Source: RUG12395 sp034178705
GTDB taxonomy: Bacteria > Bacillota > Clostridia > Oscillospirales > CAG-272
Assembly (NCBI GenBank): GCA_034178705.1
Contig: JAXFQY010000039.1
Span: 35,480-99,479, forward strand
Direction: 5' to 3'
Length of the DNA: 64,000 nucleotides
The translations under genes and the position numbers were made by a program. The notes below the pieces were generated by a model. That model ran no database searches, was not told where the DNA came from, and saw only the letters and a list, made by a program, of their open reading frames with translations. Of this stretch, positions 42,705 to 52,087 are shown piece by piece (within the stretch, counting starts at the first letter, position 1; each line of letters starts with the position of its first letter).

Positions 42705-44059
42705 TTGTCGGCGCGGGGAAAACCGCAGAGGTGCTGATACAGCATCTGGAAAAGAGCGGACATGATATTATTATCGTGGATAAAAACAAGAATATCGTGG
42801 AGAATATCACCGACCATTACAGTGTGAACGGTGTCTGCGGAAGCGGTGCATCCCGCGAGGTTCTCCTTTCGGCGGGCGCGGATACAGCCGACGTCATTAT
42901 CAGCCTGACTCCGGTGGACGAGATCAACCTTCTTGCCTGTTCAATGGCAAAAAGCCTCGGAACCCGCTATGCTGCTGCAGAAGTGGAGCGTAAAGAGCTG
43001 ATCTGTGACGAAGCGTATTTAAAAGAAAAATTCGGAATCAATTATATCCTGACACCGAAAAATCTTGTTTCGGCGGCGATTGCCTATCAGATTTTTTTCA
43101 ATTCTGCCAATCGTGTAGAGCCTTTTTTGGATTCCCGCGTTTTGCTGGCCGAGATTACCGTGAAAAAAGACAGCTTCCTCGCAAATGCCATGCTGAAGGA
43201 TCTCAAGCCGAGGCTCGAGTCGGATTTTCTGGTATTCGGCGTTCTGCGCAAAGATGACCTGATCATCCCCCGGGGGGACTTTGTACTTCAGCCCGGAGAC
43301 GCGATCGGCTTGATTGCCGACAAGTCGGAGATGACAAAGCTGTTTTCCAAGGTAGATCTTGTGAGAAAACCGGTGCATTCGGTCATGCTGATCGGCGGCG
43401 GGGAGCTGGGGTCGGCGGTTGCGGAGCGCCTGCTGGAGCATCACATCAGCGTCAAGCTCGTGGAAAACAATCGGGATCGGTGTGAAACCCTTCTCGCGGA
43501 CTATCCCAAAGCGAAGATCGTCTACGGAAACGGTACTGACGTTGAATTGCTTGAGGAGGAAAAAATCGGAAAGTATGACGCCTGTGTGTGTACAACCGGA
43601 AACGATGAGACAAATCTGCTGGCTTCCCTGATTGCTTGGACAAGCGGCGTCAACAATATTGTTACCAGAATCAATACGGCATCCTATGACCGCGTTCTGC
43701 GCAAGGTGACAATCAACATAACGGTATCGCCGGATCGCATTATGGCCGAGAAGCTTCTGGACTATCTCTGGTCTTTGCAGGTGGGAAGCGCGGGGGAGGA
43801 AACAAGCCGCTATTATTCAATGGGGGCATCGATGCTGAAAATCAGCGAATTCGATATCCCGGTCGGCTTTCAGAGGGCGGAGCTTCCGCTTATGAGCGAG
43901 GAAATGCGTCTCAAAAAGGGCGTGATCATCGGTGCTGTGGAACGGGACGGAGCGATCATCATTCCCCGCGGAAACGACGTCATTCACTGCGGAGACAGAA
44001 TTATTGTCCTGTCGGAAAGTCAGCTGGAGCTGCTTTCCCCGAACGATCTTTTTCTGTGA
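42692..44059 (+). CDS. TrkA-type NAD-binding regulator with duplicated RCK domains
   Basis: A 455-residue protein built of two RCK_N and RCK_C repeats. The first Rossmann motif is MRIIIVGAGKTAEVLIQHL and the second is SVMLIGGGELGSAVAERLL (around 231-249); both halves end in a TrkA_C domain (for example IPRGDFVLQPGDAIGLIADK). Such proteins bind NAD(H) or other nucleotides and gate K+ channels or transporters. The start is a TTG at 42692 with AAGGAG at 11 bp. TrkH, the usual partner, is absent; the neighbour is a CPA1 antiporter. Confidence 0.92.
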   Translation: MRIIIVGAGKTAEVLIQHLEKSGHDIIIVDKNKNIVENITDHYSVNGVCGSGASREVLLSAGADTADVIISLTPVDEINLLACSMAKSLGTRYAAAEVERKELICDEAYLKEKFGINYILTPKNLVSAAIAYQIFFNSANRVEPFLDSRVLLAEITVKKDSFLANAMLKDLKPRLESDFLVFGVLRKDDLIIPRGDFVLQPGDAIGLIADKSEMTKLFSKVDLVRKPVHSVMLIGGGELGSAVAERLLEHHISVKLVENNRDRCETLLADYPKAKIVYGNGTDVELLEEEKIGKYDACVCTTGNDETNLLASLIAWTSGVNNIVTRINTASYDRVLRKVTINITVSPDRIMAEKLLDYLWSLQVGSAGEETSRYYSMGASMLKISEFDIPVGFQRAELPLMSEEMRLKKGVIIGAVERDGAIIIPRGNDVIHCGDRIIVLSESQLELLSPNDLFL

Positions 44060-44101
44060 GAAGGGGAAGACAGAAAGATAAGGGATTGGGCAGACAAAGG
44101 G

Positions 44102-44150
44102 GCATCCCCGCAAAAGACAAAGGGTATTTGTCTTTTGCGGGGATGCTCTG
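44102..44150 (+). terminator. Long hairpin after the TrkA-like gene
   Basis: A perfect 20-bp stem (44102-44121 with 44127-44146) and 5-base loop (GGGTA) lie 43 bp after the stop. The following TCTGCTTTGG is only weakly U-rich, so the hairpin may act as a terminator or as an mRNA 3' stabiliser. I see no gene in 44147-44282. Confidence 0.65.
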
Positions 44151-44282
44151 CTTTGGTTACGGGTTTCTCAGAAGGCGGAATCTCAGGCTGCCTGAATCGT
44201 ATTCCATGCTTTTGAGAAGAAACATCTGTACTCAAAGGAAAGCGGCTCGGGCTTCCGCGGCTTTTTCCGCGGGAGAAAGCGG

Positions 44283-45053
44283 TCAACAGACAGCCGAATC
44301 TTTCTCTTTATGCTTCCGGACAAGTCCGGGCAGATAAAACAGAAAGGAGATCAGCGCCATATAAGCAAGAAGAATGCCGATTGCGGGAAGCAGATAGAGA
44401 AAAGGAACGGGGAGCCAGCTCCAGAAAAGGTTCAAGATGCTGATATCCGCGGGGAAGGTAAAAAAGTAATTGGCAAACGGGCAGACTGTGGCGCGGAGAA
44501 TCAGATTGCAGCCGAAGGCGGCAAAGGCGATGCACAACAGCGTGAGCAGAATTCCGGGAAGATCGGTAAGCTTCGGGCGGTAGAGACGCAGCGTTGCAAG
44601 ACTGATGCTGCAGATAAGAATCAGCAGATGCGTGAAATAAAAGCCAAAGATGCGAGGGGTCAGCAGGGAATAGCCCGAAAACGCGGGCTCAGGGAACAGA
44701 AGCGCCATCACGGCTCCAAGCGGGGCAATGTAGAAGGAGAATCCCAAAAGCGAACGTCTGTTTGTCAGCAGGCCGATCGGAATGAGAAACATATTGATGT
44801 TGCAAAGTTGGAGCGGAAGCTCATTGAACCAGTTAAAGCGGTCTATTCCGGAGACGGAAAGGAACTCTGTGTCTTTTGAGAGACAGATCTTATAGAGAAA
44901 GAAGGCAAGAATATTCAACAGACAAAGACCAACCAATATCGCTTTGCGCTTTTTTTCCGTCCAGTCACGGAAAAAATATGGTAGCAGGATAATACAGACG
45001 GCTGCAAGCAGAAGCAGAGCGATGTGCGGAAGGTTAAACGGACGTACGATCAT
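44283..45053 (-). CDS. YwaF/TIGR02206-like integral membrane protein
   Basis: A 256-residue protein with about seven membrane segments. The sequence ELPLQLCNINMFLIPIGLL, with its conserved LQLCN, is the signature of the YwaF (TIGR02206) family, whose function is unknown. The start at 45053 has GGAGG about 10 bp upstream. A longer frame to 45131 would lie further inside the neighbouring gene and has no ribosome binding site. It overlaps the PAP2 gene end by 20 bp, so the two are co-expressed. Confidence 0.85.
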   Translation of the reverse strand: MIVRPFNLPHIALLLLAAVCIILLPYFFRDWTEKKRKAILVGLCLLNILAFFLYKICLSKDTEFLSVSGIDRFNWFNELPLQLCNINMFLIPIGLLTNRRSLLGFSFYIAPLGAVMALLFPEPAFSGYSLLTPRIFGFYFTHLLILICSISLATLRLYRPKLTDLPGILLTLLCIAFAAFGCNLILRATVCPFANYFFTFPADISILNLFWSWLPVPFLYLLPAIGILLAYMALISFLFYLPGLVRKHKEKDSAVC

Positions 45054-45684
45054 TTTGGATAATCCTCCTGTTCCGGAGCATAACCGGGAGACTGAGCAAA
45101 ACAGCAAGAAGAACCCCGGCAATGAGGTCAAGCACGGAATGCTGCTTGATAAAAACGGTGGAAAGACAGATCAGGACGGAGAGAGTCGCGCTGGCAATAC
45201 GCCAGCCTGTTTTTTTTCGGAGCTGCGGCACGGAAAAGGCAGTCAGGTGAACGCAGACCGCTTCAAAGCAGTGCATCGACGGGAAAACATTGACCGGATC
45301 ATCCAAACGGAAAATAACGGAACACATCCATTCGAAAAGATTTGTACCCCCTCCGGGGATCTCCGGGCGGAAATCGATCCGGGTAGGGAATACCAGAATA
45401 ATCAGAAGGCAGATGCCCGCTCCTCCGAAAAAGGAGACGCATTGCCGACGGAAGGCCAAGGGGTCTGTAAAGCAGATCACGCCGAGCAGAAACGGGATGT
45501 AGAGGTACCACAGAACATAGGGGATGATGAAAACCGGAAGAAAGGGGATCCAATCGTCTGCGGCGCAATGAATCGGAATCCGCTCGCAATTCCGTGCCTC
45601 GGCAAGAAAAAAGATAAGGATTACGGGGATAAAGAGTAGAAAGCACAGAATTCTTCGGTTCTGTCGCATAAAATCACGGAGCAT
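45034..45684 (-). CDS. PAP2-family membrane phosphatase
   Basis: A 216-residue integral membrane protein. PAP2 motifs two and three are visible as VFPSMHCFEAVCVHL (PSMH) and FIKQHSVLDLIAGVLL (the KQHSVLD form of SxHxxxD). Motif one (KxxxxxxRP) is not clear; PTRIDFRPEIPGGG may stand in part for it. Typical substrates of such enzymes are lipid phosphates such as phosphatidate or undecaprenyl diphosphate. The start at 45684 has GGGAGGG upstream. Confidence 0.85.
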   Translation of the reverse strand: MLRDFMRQNRRILCFLLFIPVILIFFLAEARNCERIPIHCAADDWIPFLPVFIIPYVLWYLYIPFLLGVICFTDPLAFRRQCVSFFGGAGICLLIILVFPTRIDFRPEIPGGGTNLFEWMCSVIFRLDDPVNVFPSMHCFEAVCVHLTAFSVPQLRKKTGWRIASATLSVLICLSTVFIKQHSVLDLIAGVLLAVLLSLPVMLRNRRIIQNDRTSV

Positions 45685-45737
45685 TCGATAGCCCTCCCTT
45701 TGCGGTGTGTACAGGATCACGGATCGTTACGGAGAAC

Positions 45738-45766
45738 ATTATACAGCAGCAAAAGGAACTTTGCAA
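45738..45766 (-). promoter_or_regulatory. Promoter of the PAP2/YwaF-like pair
   Basis: On the minus strand TTGCAA (45761-45766) and TATAAT (45738-45743) are 17 bp apart, some 50 bp upstream of the PAP2 start. The 308-bp gap 45685-45992 holds this promoter, the hairpin at 45884-45919 and no gene. Confidence 0.8.
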
Positions 45767-45883
45767 CTGCTTAAAACAGGAAAAGAAGGAGTGCATCGGG
45801 TTCCTGTTATGAGGCATAAGCGCCTTCGCCCTTTTTGTAAAAGGATCCGGTGCTGTTTTGCGGTTGATCCGGCAATCCGTGCA

Positions 45884-45928
45884 GAAGCCGGCGGTCAGAC
45901 TGTTCTGACTGCCGGCTTCCTTTGTTGG
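45884..45928. terminator. Hairpin after the SPFH gene
   Basis: A 15-bp stem with one wobble pair (45884-45898 with 45905-45919) and a 6-base loop. It lies about 75 bp past the end of the minus-strand SPFH gene. The U-rich tail (CTTTGTTGG) is on the plus strand, so its direction is ambiguous. Confidence 0.5.
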
Positions 45929-45992
45929 TTGATGTCCCGAATCGGGATTTTATGAGTTATTATATAGAGCTTTTCCCAAATCCAGCCGAGAA

Positions 45993-47318
45993 TCAGCGTT
46001 TATCGGCATCGTCGAAGCGGTCACCGCATTCAGGGCAGAACTTCGGGGGATTTTTCGGATCGGCAGGTTCCCAACCGCACTTGTCACAGCGATAGGTGGG
46101 AACGCCTTCCGGTTTTTTCGCGCCGCATTCAGAACAGAATTTTCCCTTGTTCCGCTGTCCGCAGGCGCAGATCCAACCGTCCGTGTTTTCCGGCTTCTTT
46201 GCTCCGCAGGAGACGCAGAACTTTCCGGCGTTTCCGGTCTGTCCGCAGGCGCAGGTCCAACCGGAGATTGTTGCGGGGGCAGGCTGAGGCTGTTGCTGTG
46301 CCTGCTGCTGTGCCGCCATCGTGTAGAGGTTCTGTGCGTTGTTTCCGCCGACATTCATCGCCATGCCCATACCGACGAAGCCGTTCATGGCGCCTCCCTC
46401 ATTCGCCGCAGCCGTGCGCATGGCATCTGTCTGTGCACCGACGAGGCGTGCGGCGGCGGTTGCCGGGTTGATGGTCATCGCGTTTTCTTCCCACTCGGTG
46501 ATCTTCTTCTTCTGCTCGTCCGGAACAGAAATGGACATCACGTTGAAAGAGAAGATCTCCAAACCGCGGCGCTGACGCCAAAGGGCGGACAGCTCTTCAT
46601 TCAGAGCGGCGGAAATGTCGGTGGAGTGAGCGCCGAGCTCATAGTACTGTACGCCGGCACCGGCAATTTTGGAAAGGGCAGGCTGGAGAGCATTCATCAG
46701 CTCTCCGCGGAGCATTTCGTCAATCTGGTCACGCTCATAGCAGTCGGTGACATTGCCCGCAACGTTGGTATAGAACAGGATCGGGTTGACGATCTTGTAG
46801 GAATACACACCGTTGCAGCGCAGATCGATGGAAAGCTTGTAGCCGAGCTGCTCGTTGATGATAACGCGGAAGGGGATCGGGGTTTTGGTACCGAACTTGT
46901 TGCCGGTGATTTCCTTGGTGTTGAAATAGTAGATGCGCTGATCCTGGCCGGTGTCTCCGCCGTAGGTGAAACGGCGGCCGATCGCCTTGAAGGTTTCCAG
47001 AATAGAGGAGCCGAGGCTTCCGGAAAAGATGCTCGGTTCGGTGGAGGAGTCCCATTTGAATTCTCCCGGCTCTGCGCAGAGCTCCACAACCTTGCCCTGC
47101 TCAACGATGATCATGCACTGTCCGTCATTGACCGCGATCATCGAGCCGTTTGAAATGATGTTGTCCTCGCCTTTGGTATTCGAGGAACGGGAGGATGTGC
47201 GCTTTTTTCCTTTTTGGATGAGGATTGTTTCGGGGAGAGAGTCACAGTAGAAATATTCCTTCCACTGATCTGCGAACACGCCGCCGATCGCCCCGCCGAT
47301 TGCCTTGATAAGTCCCAT
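45993..47318 (-). CDS. SPFH/YdjI-like protein with C-terminal zinc ribbons
   Basis: A 441-residue cytoplasmic protein. Residues about 20-260 form the SPFH/virion-core-like domain (GSMIAVNDGQCMIIVEQGKV; RGLEIFSFNVMSISVPDEQ), as in Bacillus YdjI. A Gln/Pro/Met-rich linker (MAAQQQAQQQPQPAPA) follows, then three CxxC-type zinc ribbons: WTCACGQTGNAGKFCVSCG, WICACGQRNKGKFCSECG and YRCDKCGWEPADPKNPPKFC. In Bacillus, YdjGHI binds PspA at the membrane under envelope stress. The two genes upstream match YdjH and YdjG in order, but no pspA is present here. Confidence 0.88.
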   Translation of the reverse strand: MGLIKAIGGAIGGVFADQWKEYFYCDSLPETILIQKGKKRTSSRSSNTKGEDNIISNGSMIAVNDGQCMIIVEQGKVVELCAEPGEFKWDSSTEPSIFSGSLGSSILETFKAIGRRFTYGGDTGQDQRIYYFNTKEITGNKFGTKTPIPFRVIINEQLGYKLSIDLRCNGVYSYKIVNPILFYTNVAGNVTDCYERDQIDEMLRGELMNALQPALSKIAGAGVQYYELGAHSTDISAALNEELSALWRQRRGLEIFSFNVMSISVPDEQKKKITEWEENAMTINPATAAARLVGAQTDAMRTAAANEGGAMNGFVGMGMAMNVGGNNAQNLYTMAAQQQAQQQPQPAPATISGWTCACGQTGNAGKFCVSCGAKKPENTDGWICACGQRNKGKFCSECGAKKPEGVPTYRCDKCGWEPADPKNPPKFCPECGDRFDDADKR

Positions 47319-47404
47319 GATAATTCTCCTTTTTCTTTGGTGGTTTAGATATTTGTATTTGAATCTTTAATCTTTTTTCTGCTGCTGAACCGTATTGCGT
47401 GCTT

Positions 47405-48250
47405 TCAGAAGCTTCGTCCGCCGCCCCCGTGCGATACTCCCCCGGAGGAGGTGTGGGTTGAACTTCCGCCGCCGCTTCCGTTATCCGTGTTGCGGGCGAT
47501 GCGTTGCGTCTGCGAATAAAGGAAGATATCGCTGTTGGCAGTAAGACGGAAGGAGTCCTGCTTTAGCGCGTTTCCGGCAGTCCGGGCGACGCGGGCGGTT
47601 TTCATGCCGCTGCGGACACCGAGAAAAATCAGCAGGGAAATACCGAATCCGATCAGGCAGCAAACAAGGATCGGCCCTGCGGTGAGTTGCCTCTCATAGG
47701 AATCTTCCTGGTCGTTTCCCCAGCCCGACGGGTTGCCGCCGGACGGCTGATAAACGTCAATCGGTTTCTCTTTGTTGTAGGCGGGAATATAGGTATTTTC
47801 CAGCTCCGTGAGAAATGCGGAAAAACCGCTGAAATAGTCTCCGTCAGAGAAATACCCGGTAATTGTGTCAAAGAGGCACTCTCTTCCGTAGTCGGTCAGG
47901 GTGGGGATTGCTTTGCCGCAGGTGGATATGTAAAGTCTGCGTTCTGTCATGTTTACCAGAAACAGAAAACCGGAATTGTCCTCGCCGACGCCGTAGCCGT
48001 GTTCATCATAATAATCGTCCGCATAGTCTCTTTCTGTTTTGCCACCGAACCCCTCCTCCATCGTAAGCAGCACGGCATCGTAGCCAAGATCGATCAGCCG
48101 GCCGATCTTTTCGGCGAGGATTTTCTCCTCTTCGTCGGTCAGCAGATCGGCGTTATCAACCACACGCGGCAGCTGTGCGTTGTTAGCATAGACGGGGATC
48201 GCAAGGAGCAGCAAAAGGAGAGCCGAACAAAGAGCAAACAGTCGTTTCAT
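47405..48250 (-). CDS. TPM-domain membrane protein (YdjH-like)
   Basis: A 281-residue protein with a signal peptide (MKRLFALCSALLLLLLAIPVYA) and an extracytoplasmic TPM_phosphatase domain (about 25-155; VVDNADLLTDEEEKILAEKI is the characteristic start and SGFLFLVNMTERRLYIST the core). One membrane helix follows (AGPILVCCLIGFGISLLIFLGV) and a short tail ends in GGGGRSF, a frequent TPM-protein ending. It is the middle gene of the YdjGHI-like operon, 9 bp after the zinc-ribbon gene and 86 bp before the SPFH gene. Confidence 0.88.
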   Translation of the reverse strand: MKRLFALCSALLLLLLAIPVYANNAQLPRVVDNADLLTDEEEKILAEKIGRLIDLGYDAVLLTMEEGFGGKTERDYADDYYDEHGYGVGEDNSGFLFLVNMTERRLYISTCGKAIPTLTDYGRECLFDTITGYFSDGDYFSGFSAFLTELENTYIPAYNKEKPIDVYQPSGGNPSGWGNDQEDSYERQLTAGPILVCCLIGFGISLLIFLGVRSGMKTARVARTAGNALKQDSFRLTANSDIFLYSQTQRIARNTDNGSGGGSSTHTSSGGVSHGGGGRSF

Positions 48251-48258
48251 CCTTCACC

Positions 48259-49380
48259 TCACAGCATCAGCAGACAGTAGCCGGCAGTAAGCAGTGCGCT
48301 GAGCAGCGCTCCGATTCCGAGTGTCCAGCCCCAGAAGCGTGCACGGCAGACCGGAAGCTCTCCGACAAATTTACCGGTTTGTCCGTTCATCGCAAAGGTG
48401 TATTTTTTTCCGCGGTAGTTGGTGACAAGCAGCCAGACCGGCAGAAGTGCATAGCGCACCGTGGTATCCTTTACGGAAACATTGGAGCTTTTCGGAGTTA
48501 CTGTTGCGTAGCCCGAGACGGTTCCGCGGAGAACGGAGACGGCTGTGTTCGTAATCCGCTCCCGCGCGCGTGGGGAGCAGGTTTCCGAATCCTCGTCATA
48601 CTTGTCGGCAAGAAAGCCGGAAAGGTATGCGGCAGAAAACTCCTCTGCCTGTGTGAAGTCAAACGGCTCGATGGAATCCATCAGGGCGTCGTCGATCTTG
48701 GAGGATCCGTCCACCGGTAGGGAGTCAAAATCCATGACTCCCGCGCGGGTCAGGGTATAGAAATCGGTCCGGATGATTTTGTGCGTGGAAGTATAGGAGG
48801 TAAAAACACGGGTTGCCGTGTAGGAGGCGTTGGCGTCTGCGTGGCAGGAGTATAGCCAGAAGGGAAGATAGATTCCCTTGATTTCCTCGAGACGGTTTTC
48901 CGCGGCAAAGGTCTTTGGGAGGAGAATCTTCTTTTTGGCAAAATCCGCGAGGGCGCGTTTTGCTTCTTCCTTTGTTTTCCGGAACGGAAGAACCAGGTCG
49001 GGGCGGAAAACACCGGACAGATTTTTTCTGACCATCGTGGGGTTTCCGCAGTACGGGCAGGAGGAAGCGGCAGTATTCGCCTCAAAAATCAGTTCGCCGC
49101 CGCAGGTGGGACAGGTCAGCATACCGAGCTCATTCAGCTCCTCCTCGCTCCACTCCGTATGCTCTTCTGAATATTCTTCCCGGATTTCCTCCTGCGGCGC
49201 TTCCTGCTTTGCGGAAAGCGTTTCGTTATACGCTTTAACGCTTTCCGCATCGAAGGTGCTGCCGCAGTATTCACAGGTCATTTTTTCGGACGCGCCGCTG
49301 TACTTCAGCTCCGCGTCACAGGCAGGACATTTGTAGGTAATAATCGTATCCATGGGCTCCTCTGTTTTGTGTTTCTTCAT
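48259..49380 (-). CDS. Zinc-ribbon membrane protein (YdjG-like)
   Basis: A 373-residue protein with two zinc ribbons at the N-terminus: YKCPACDAELKYSGASEKMTCEYC (TFIIB type) and LTCPTCGGELIFEANTAASSCPYC. A globular domain and a single C-terminal membrane helix (WGWTLGIGALLSALLTAGYCLL) follow. This matches Bacillus YdjG and related TFIIB-zinc-finger membrane proteins. An alternative start nine codons in (MDTIITYKC, 49353) has AGGAG close by and may be the true one. It heads the YdjGHI-like operon. Confidence 0.86.
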   Translation of the reverse strand: MKKHKTEEPMDTIITYKCPACDAELKYSGASEKMTCEYCGSTFDAESVKAYNETLSAKQEAPQEEIREEYSEEHTEWSEEELNELGMLTCPTCGGELIFEANTAASSCPYCGNPTMVRKNLSGVFRPDLVLPFRKTKEEAKRALADFAKKKILLPKTFAAENRLEEIKGIYLPFWLYSCHADANASYTATRVFTSYTSTHKIIRTDFYTLTRAGVMDFDSLPVDGSSKIDDALMDSIEPFDFTQAEEFSAAYLSGFLADKYDEDSETCSPRARERITNTAVSVLRGTVSGYATVTPKSSNVSVKDTTVRYALLPVWLLVTNYRGKKYTFAMNGQTGKFVGELPVCRARFWGWTLGIGALLSALLTAGYCLLML

Positions 49381-49411
49381 CGTTTAACCGGATTCCTCCA
49401 CGGCTGAGTTC

Positions 49412-49440
49412 AGTATAAAGGAAAAGACGTAATTTGTCAA
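49412..49440 (-). promoter_or_regulatory. Promoter of the YdjGHI-like operon
   Basis: On the minus strand TTGACA (49435-49440) and TATACT (49412-49417) are 17 bp apart. The -35 box overlaps the stop codon of the upstream gene (49437-49439), so the operon is tightly packed yet separately promoted. Confidence 0.82.
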
Positions 49441-52073
49441 GTTTTGCGTGTGTTCTCTTCCTGTTCTTTGCCGAAGGAACGCTGCCGCCGCATCATGAAC
49501 GCCGTGACAGCGGAAACCGGAATCACGGCAAGCATCGCCGCGCCCCAGAGTTTCCGTGCGGGGATTCCTTCCTCTCCGTTTGCGTCCTGGAGCAGTAAAA
49601 GCGCTTGCTGCAGCTCCTCTGTACTTTTCTCTGCGCTGCAGGCGCCGATTGAAAAAATGTCCAACGCCCCGTCCGAAAGGGTGAGCTTTACGGAGACAGT
49701 ATCCGCGGTGTCTGCAAGAGCACCGGAAGCGGAAAGGATGATTCGCTCCCCTCCGGTAATCACACAGGTGTACCGGCGTTCCGACATGCCGGAGCAGGCG
49801 GTAAGCGTCAGCGTGCGTTCTCCGTCAAAATCACCGCGGAGCTCCAGCCAGATACCGTCCGCAACCGACAGATTCTTTACTACCGCGGGCTTCAGAAAAA
49901 CGGCAGAGGTCTCTGCGTCGGAGGAAAACTCGCAGTGCGCCGACTGTCCGCGGTAGGAAACCGCGGCTCCGGCTCCCGCAATCAACTGACCGGTTTCGCT
50001 TCCGGAAAAATCACAGACGGTCACTCTCCCTCCGGCGGGCAGAGAGGCAGAGAGCTGTTCTTCTGAAAAGGTGCGGGAAACCAAAAGCGCCCCGTTGAAG
50101 CCGGGAATCGATTCGGCAGATAATCCGGCGGCGGAAAAGAAGGGGGCGGTTGCGTTGAGCGTGCGTACCGTATCGATAAGGGAATAAAGCTCTAACAGAG
50201 CCGTTTTGTCCGGCAGGAGAGAAAGCGAAGTCATATCCAGCAGAAAACATTCCGCTGTTCCCGCAAAGCAGGCACAGTAATACAGATAGGCATAATCGGT
50301 GCAGGCGCTGACCCCGGCGGCGGGAGACCAGAGCAGCAACGGCAAAGGAGAAAGCCGGTCTGTTTTTTCGGATAGGGTCTTCAGCATCCCGGAGGCTACC
50401 GAAAGACCGAAAATATCCGCACCGTCCGCCGAGTAGCTTTTTGGGTGTCCGTCTGCCTGAATCAGAACGGAAAAGCGGATTCCGCCCTCCGCCGCTGCAC
50501 GTCCGGCAAGCGTTTCCAGAAGCAGCGCGGCATCGTAGTTGGGATAAAGGTACTTTCTGCCCACATTGTCATTCTGCCATTCGTCCCCCATGCCGACGCA
50601 GATGCGCGCATGGCAGCCTGCGCGCCGCGCCGCCAGATAGACGGTCCGCAGGGCAAGCAGATATTTCTCGGCGTATTCGTCGAGCGCCAGACCGGCGCTC
50701 ATAAAATTATATTCTCCGCTGTTTTCGATATTCTTGCCCAGAACAATTCCGGCAACCGAATAGTTGTCTCCGCCGAGCAGCTCGTGCACGAGATAGGTTA
50801 CCGCAGCGCCGAGCGCGCGCCGCCCTTCCTCCGTCGAGGCATTGATTGCATAATTGAAAACGCCGGATTCGTTGTAGGAGTAGGTATAGACAACCGGCTG
50901 ACCGGGGTTGGTACAGAGGATGCGGAACATCACGGCTGTGTTTTCCGCACGATAGCGCTCGACTGCGGCGCGGAGCGTATCAATCGCGGAGCGGCGGAAA
51001 TAATGAAACACTCCGTCGTAGCGATAAGCATAGCCGCTGCCGCGCGGGTCGAACAGTTCGGTTAGGTCAACGTCGATCAGCACCGATCCGCCGCCGGAGG
51101 CCGTTGTGTTGCAGTCCGCTGCCCCCTTGAAGGGCAGAGGGGTATCGGAGGTATCTTCTGCCGCGTCGGCGAAGCGGGCGGCGGCAACGGCACGCTCCTC
51201 TCCGTCCGCTCCGACAACGGTCAGAAGATATTTATGCCCGAGCAGATCCGCGGATCCGACCGGAATTTTGATTTCGAAGCGGGCAGAGATGGGGGCAGAT
51301 ACCGCGGGTGTCTGTCCGTTTTTCGGAGCGGATTCCAGTGCGCCGATCACATAGGCGCAGAGCTGAGCGTCACGGAATTGAACCACGGTGGCAGCGGGAA
51401 TGGAACCGCGCAGCACGGCGTAGGCACCGTCCTTTGAGAGAATGCAGGATTCTATAGTACCGATAAACTCGGTTCCGTCGGCAAAAGCGGAAACGGCAGC
51501 AAGGGAGCGGAGGGAAAAAGAGGTCAATCCCGTTGCGCCGGTGGAAAGGCGGAGTCGGCGAACCTGTCCGGCATGCGGCACGGCAACGGTGTAGCTTCTT
51601 TCCGATGCGGATTTTTCCACTTCAAAGGAGACACAGTCTCCTTCTTCAAAGTCCCCGCTTCCCTCATAACTGTATTCTACCGAGATCCGCGCCGAACGGC
51701 TTGCTTCCGCCACGGTGAAGCGAAAGGCGTTTGTTGCCGCGTCATAGGACTGCCCGTCCGCTTCGGCGATGAAGTAGGCGGCGGATCCGTAAAAATGCAG
51801 GGAGAGCAGAGTGCCGTTCTCCTCTGTGACAGCAGAACCGCGGAAGGAATAAATGTTAGAACAGAAAAAACGCTCTGCGGAGAGGAGGGTTCCGGCAGCG
51901 GGGCTTTCCGCACCGTCTCCGGAAAAAGAGTCATTCGGCTCTGCCGCCGCGCTCGCATCGGCTGCAGCGAAAGAAAAAAACGGCAGTACGAACAAAAGCG
52001 CCAGAAAAAGCGCCGCGACCCGAAGAGCCGTGTGCCTTCCGTGCTTATTCGTGCTTCTGCCGTGTCTTTTCAT
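49437..52073 (-). CDS. Large secreted membrane-anchored protein, DUF5722-like
   Basis: An 878-residue protein with an N-terminal signal sequence (ALRVAALFLALLFVLPFFSFAAA), a C-terminal membrane helix (LWGAAMLAVIPVSAVTAFMM) and a basic tail, so it is anchored with most of its mass outside. Residues about 330-640 look like a TIM-barrel glycosidase-type domain: VAGIVLGKNIENSGEYNF, then YLLALRTVYLAARRAGCHARICVGMGDEWQ, a pattern I associate with DUF5722 proteins. The N-terminal 250 residues are beta-rich and may bind carbohydrate. Substrate and activity are unknown. It is co-transcribed with rnhA (14-bp gap). Confidence 0.75.
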   Translation of the reverse strand: MKRHGRSTNKHGRHTALRVAALFLALLFVLPFFSFAAADASAAAEPNDSFSGDGAESPAAGTLLSAERFFCSNIYSFRGSAVTEENGTLLSLHFYGSAAYFIAEADGQSYDAATNAFRFTVAEASRSARISVEYSYEGSGDFEEGDCVSFEVEKSASERSYTVAVPHAGQVRRLRLSTGATGLTSFSLRSLAAVSAFADGTEFIGTIESCILSKDGAYAVLRGSIPAATVVQFRDAQLCAYVIGALESAPKNGQTPAVSAPISARFEIKIPVGSADLLGHKYLLTVVGADGEERAVAAARFADAAEDTSDTPLPFKGAADCNTTASGGGSVLIDVDLTELFDPRGSGYAYRYDGVFHYFRRSAIDTLRAAVERYRAENTAVMFRILCTNPGQPVVYTYSYNESGVFNYAINASTEEGRRALGAAVTYLVHELLGGDNYSVAGIVLGKNIENSGEYNFMSAGLALDEYAEKYLLALRTVYLAARRAGCHARICVGMGDEWQNDNVGRKYLYPNYDAALLLETLAGRAAAEGGIRFSVLIQADGHPKSYSADGADIFGLSVASGMLKTLSEKTDRLSPLPLLLWSPAAGVSACTDYAYLYYCACFAGTAECFLLDMTSLSLLPDKTALLELYSLIDTVRTLNATAPFFSAAGLSAESIPGFNGALLVSRTFSEEQLSASLPAGGRVTVCDFSGSETGQLIAGAGAAVSYRGQSAHCEFSSDAETSAVFLKPAVVKNLSVADGIWLELRGDFDGERTLTLTACSGMSERRYTCVITGGERIILSASGALADTADTVSVKLTLSDGALDIFSIGACSAEKSTEELQQALLLLQDANGEEGIPARKLWGAAMLAVIPVSAVTAFMMRRQRSFGKEQEENTRKT

Positions 52074-52087
52074 GGTTTCCTCTTTTC

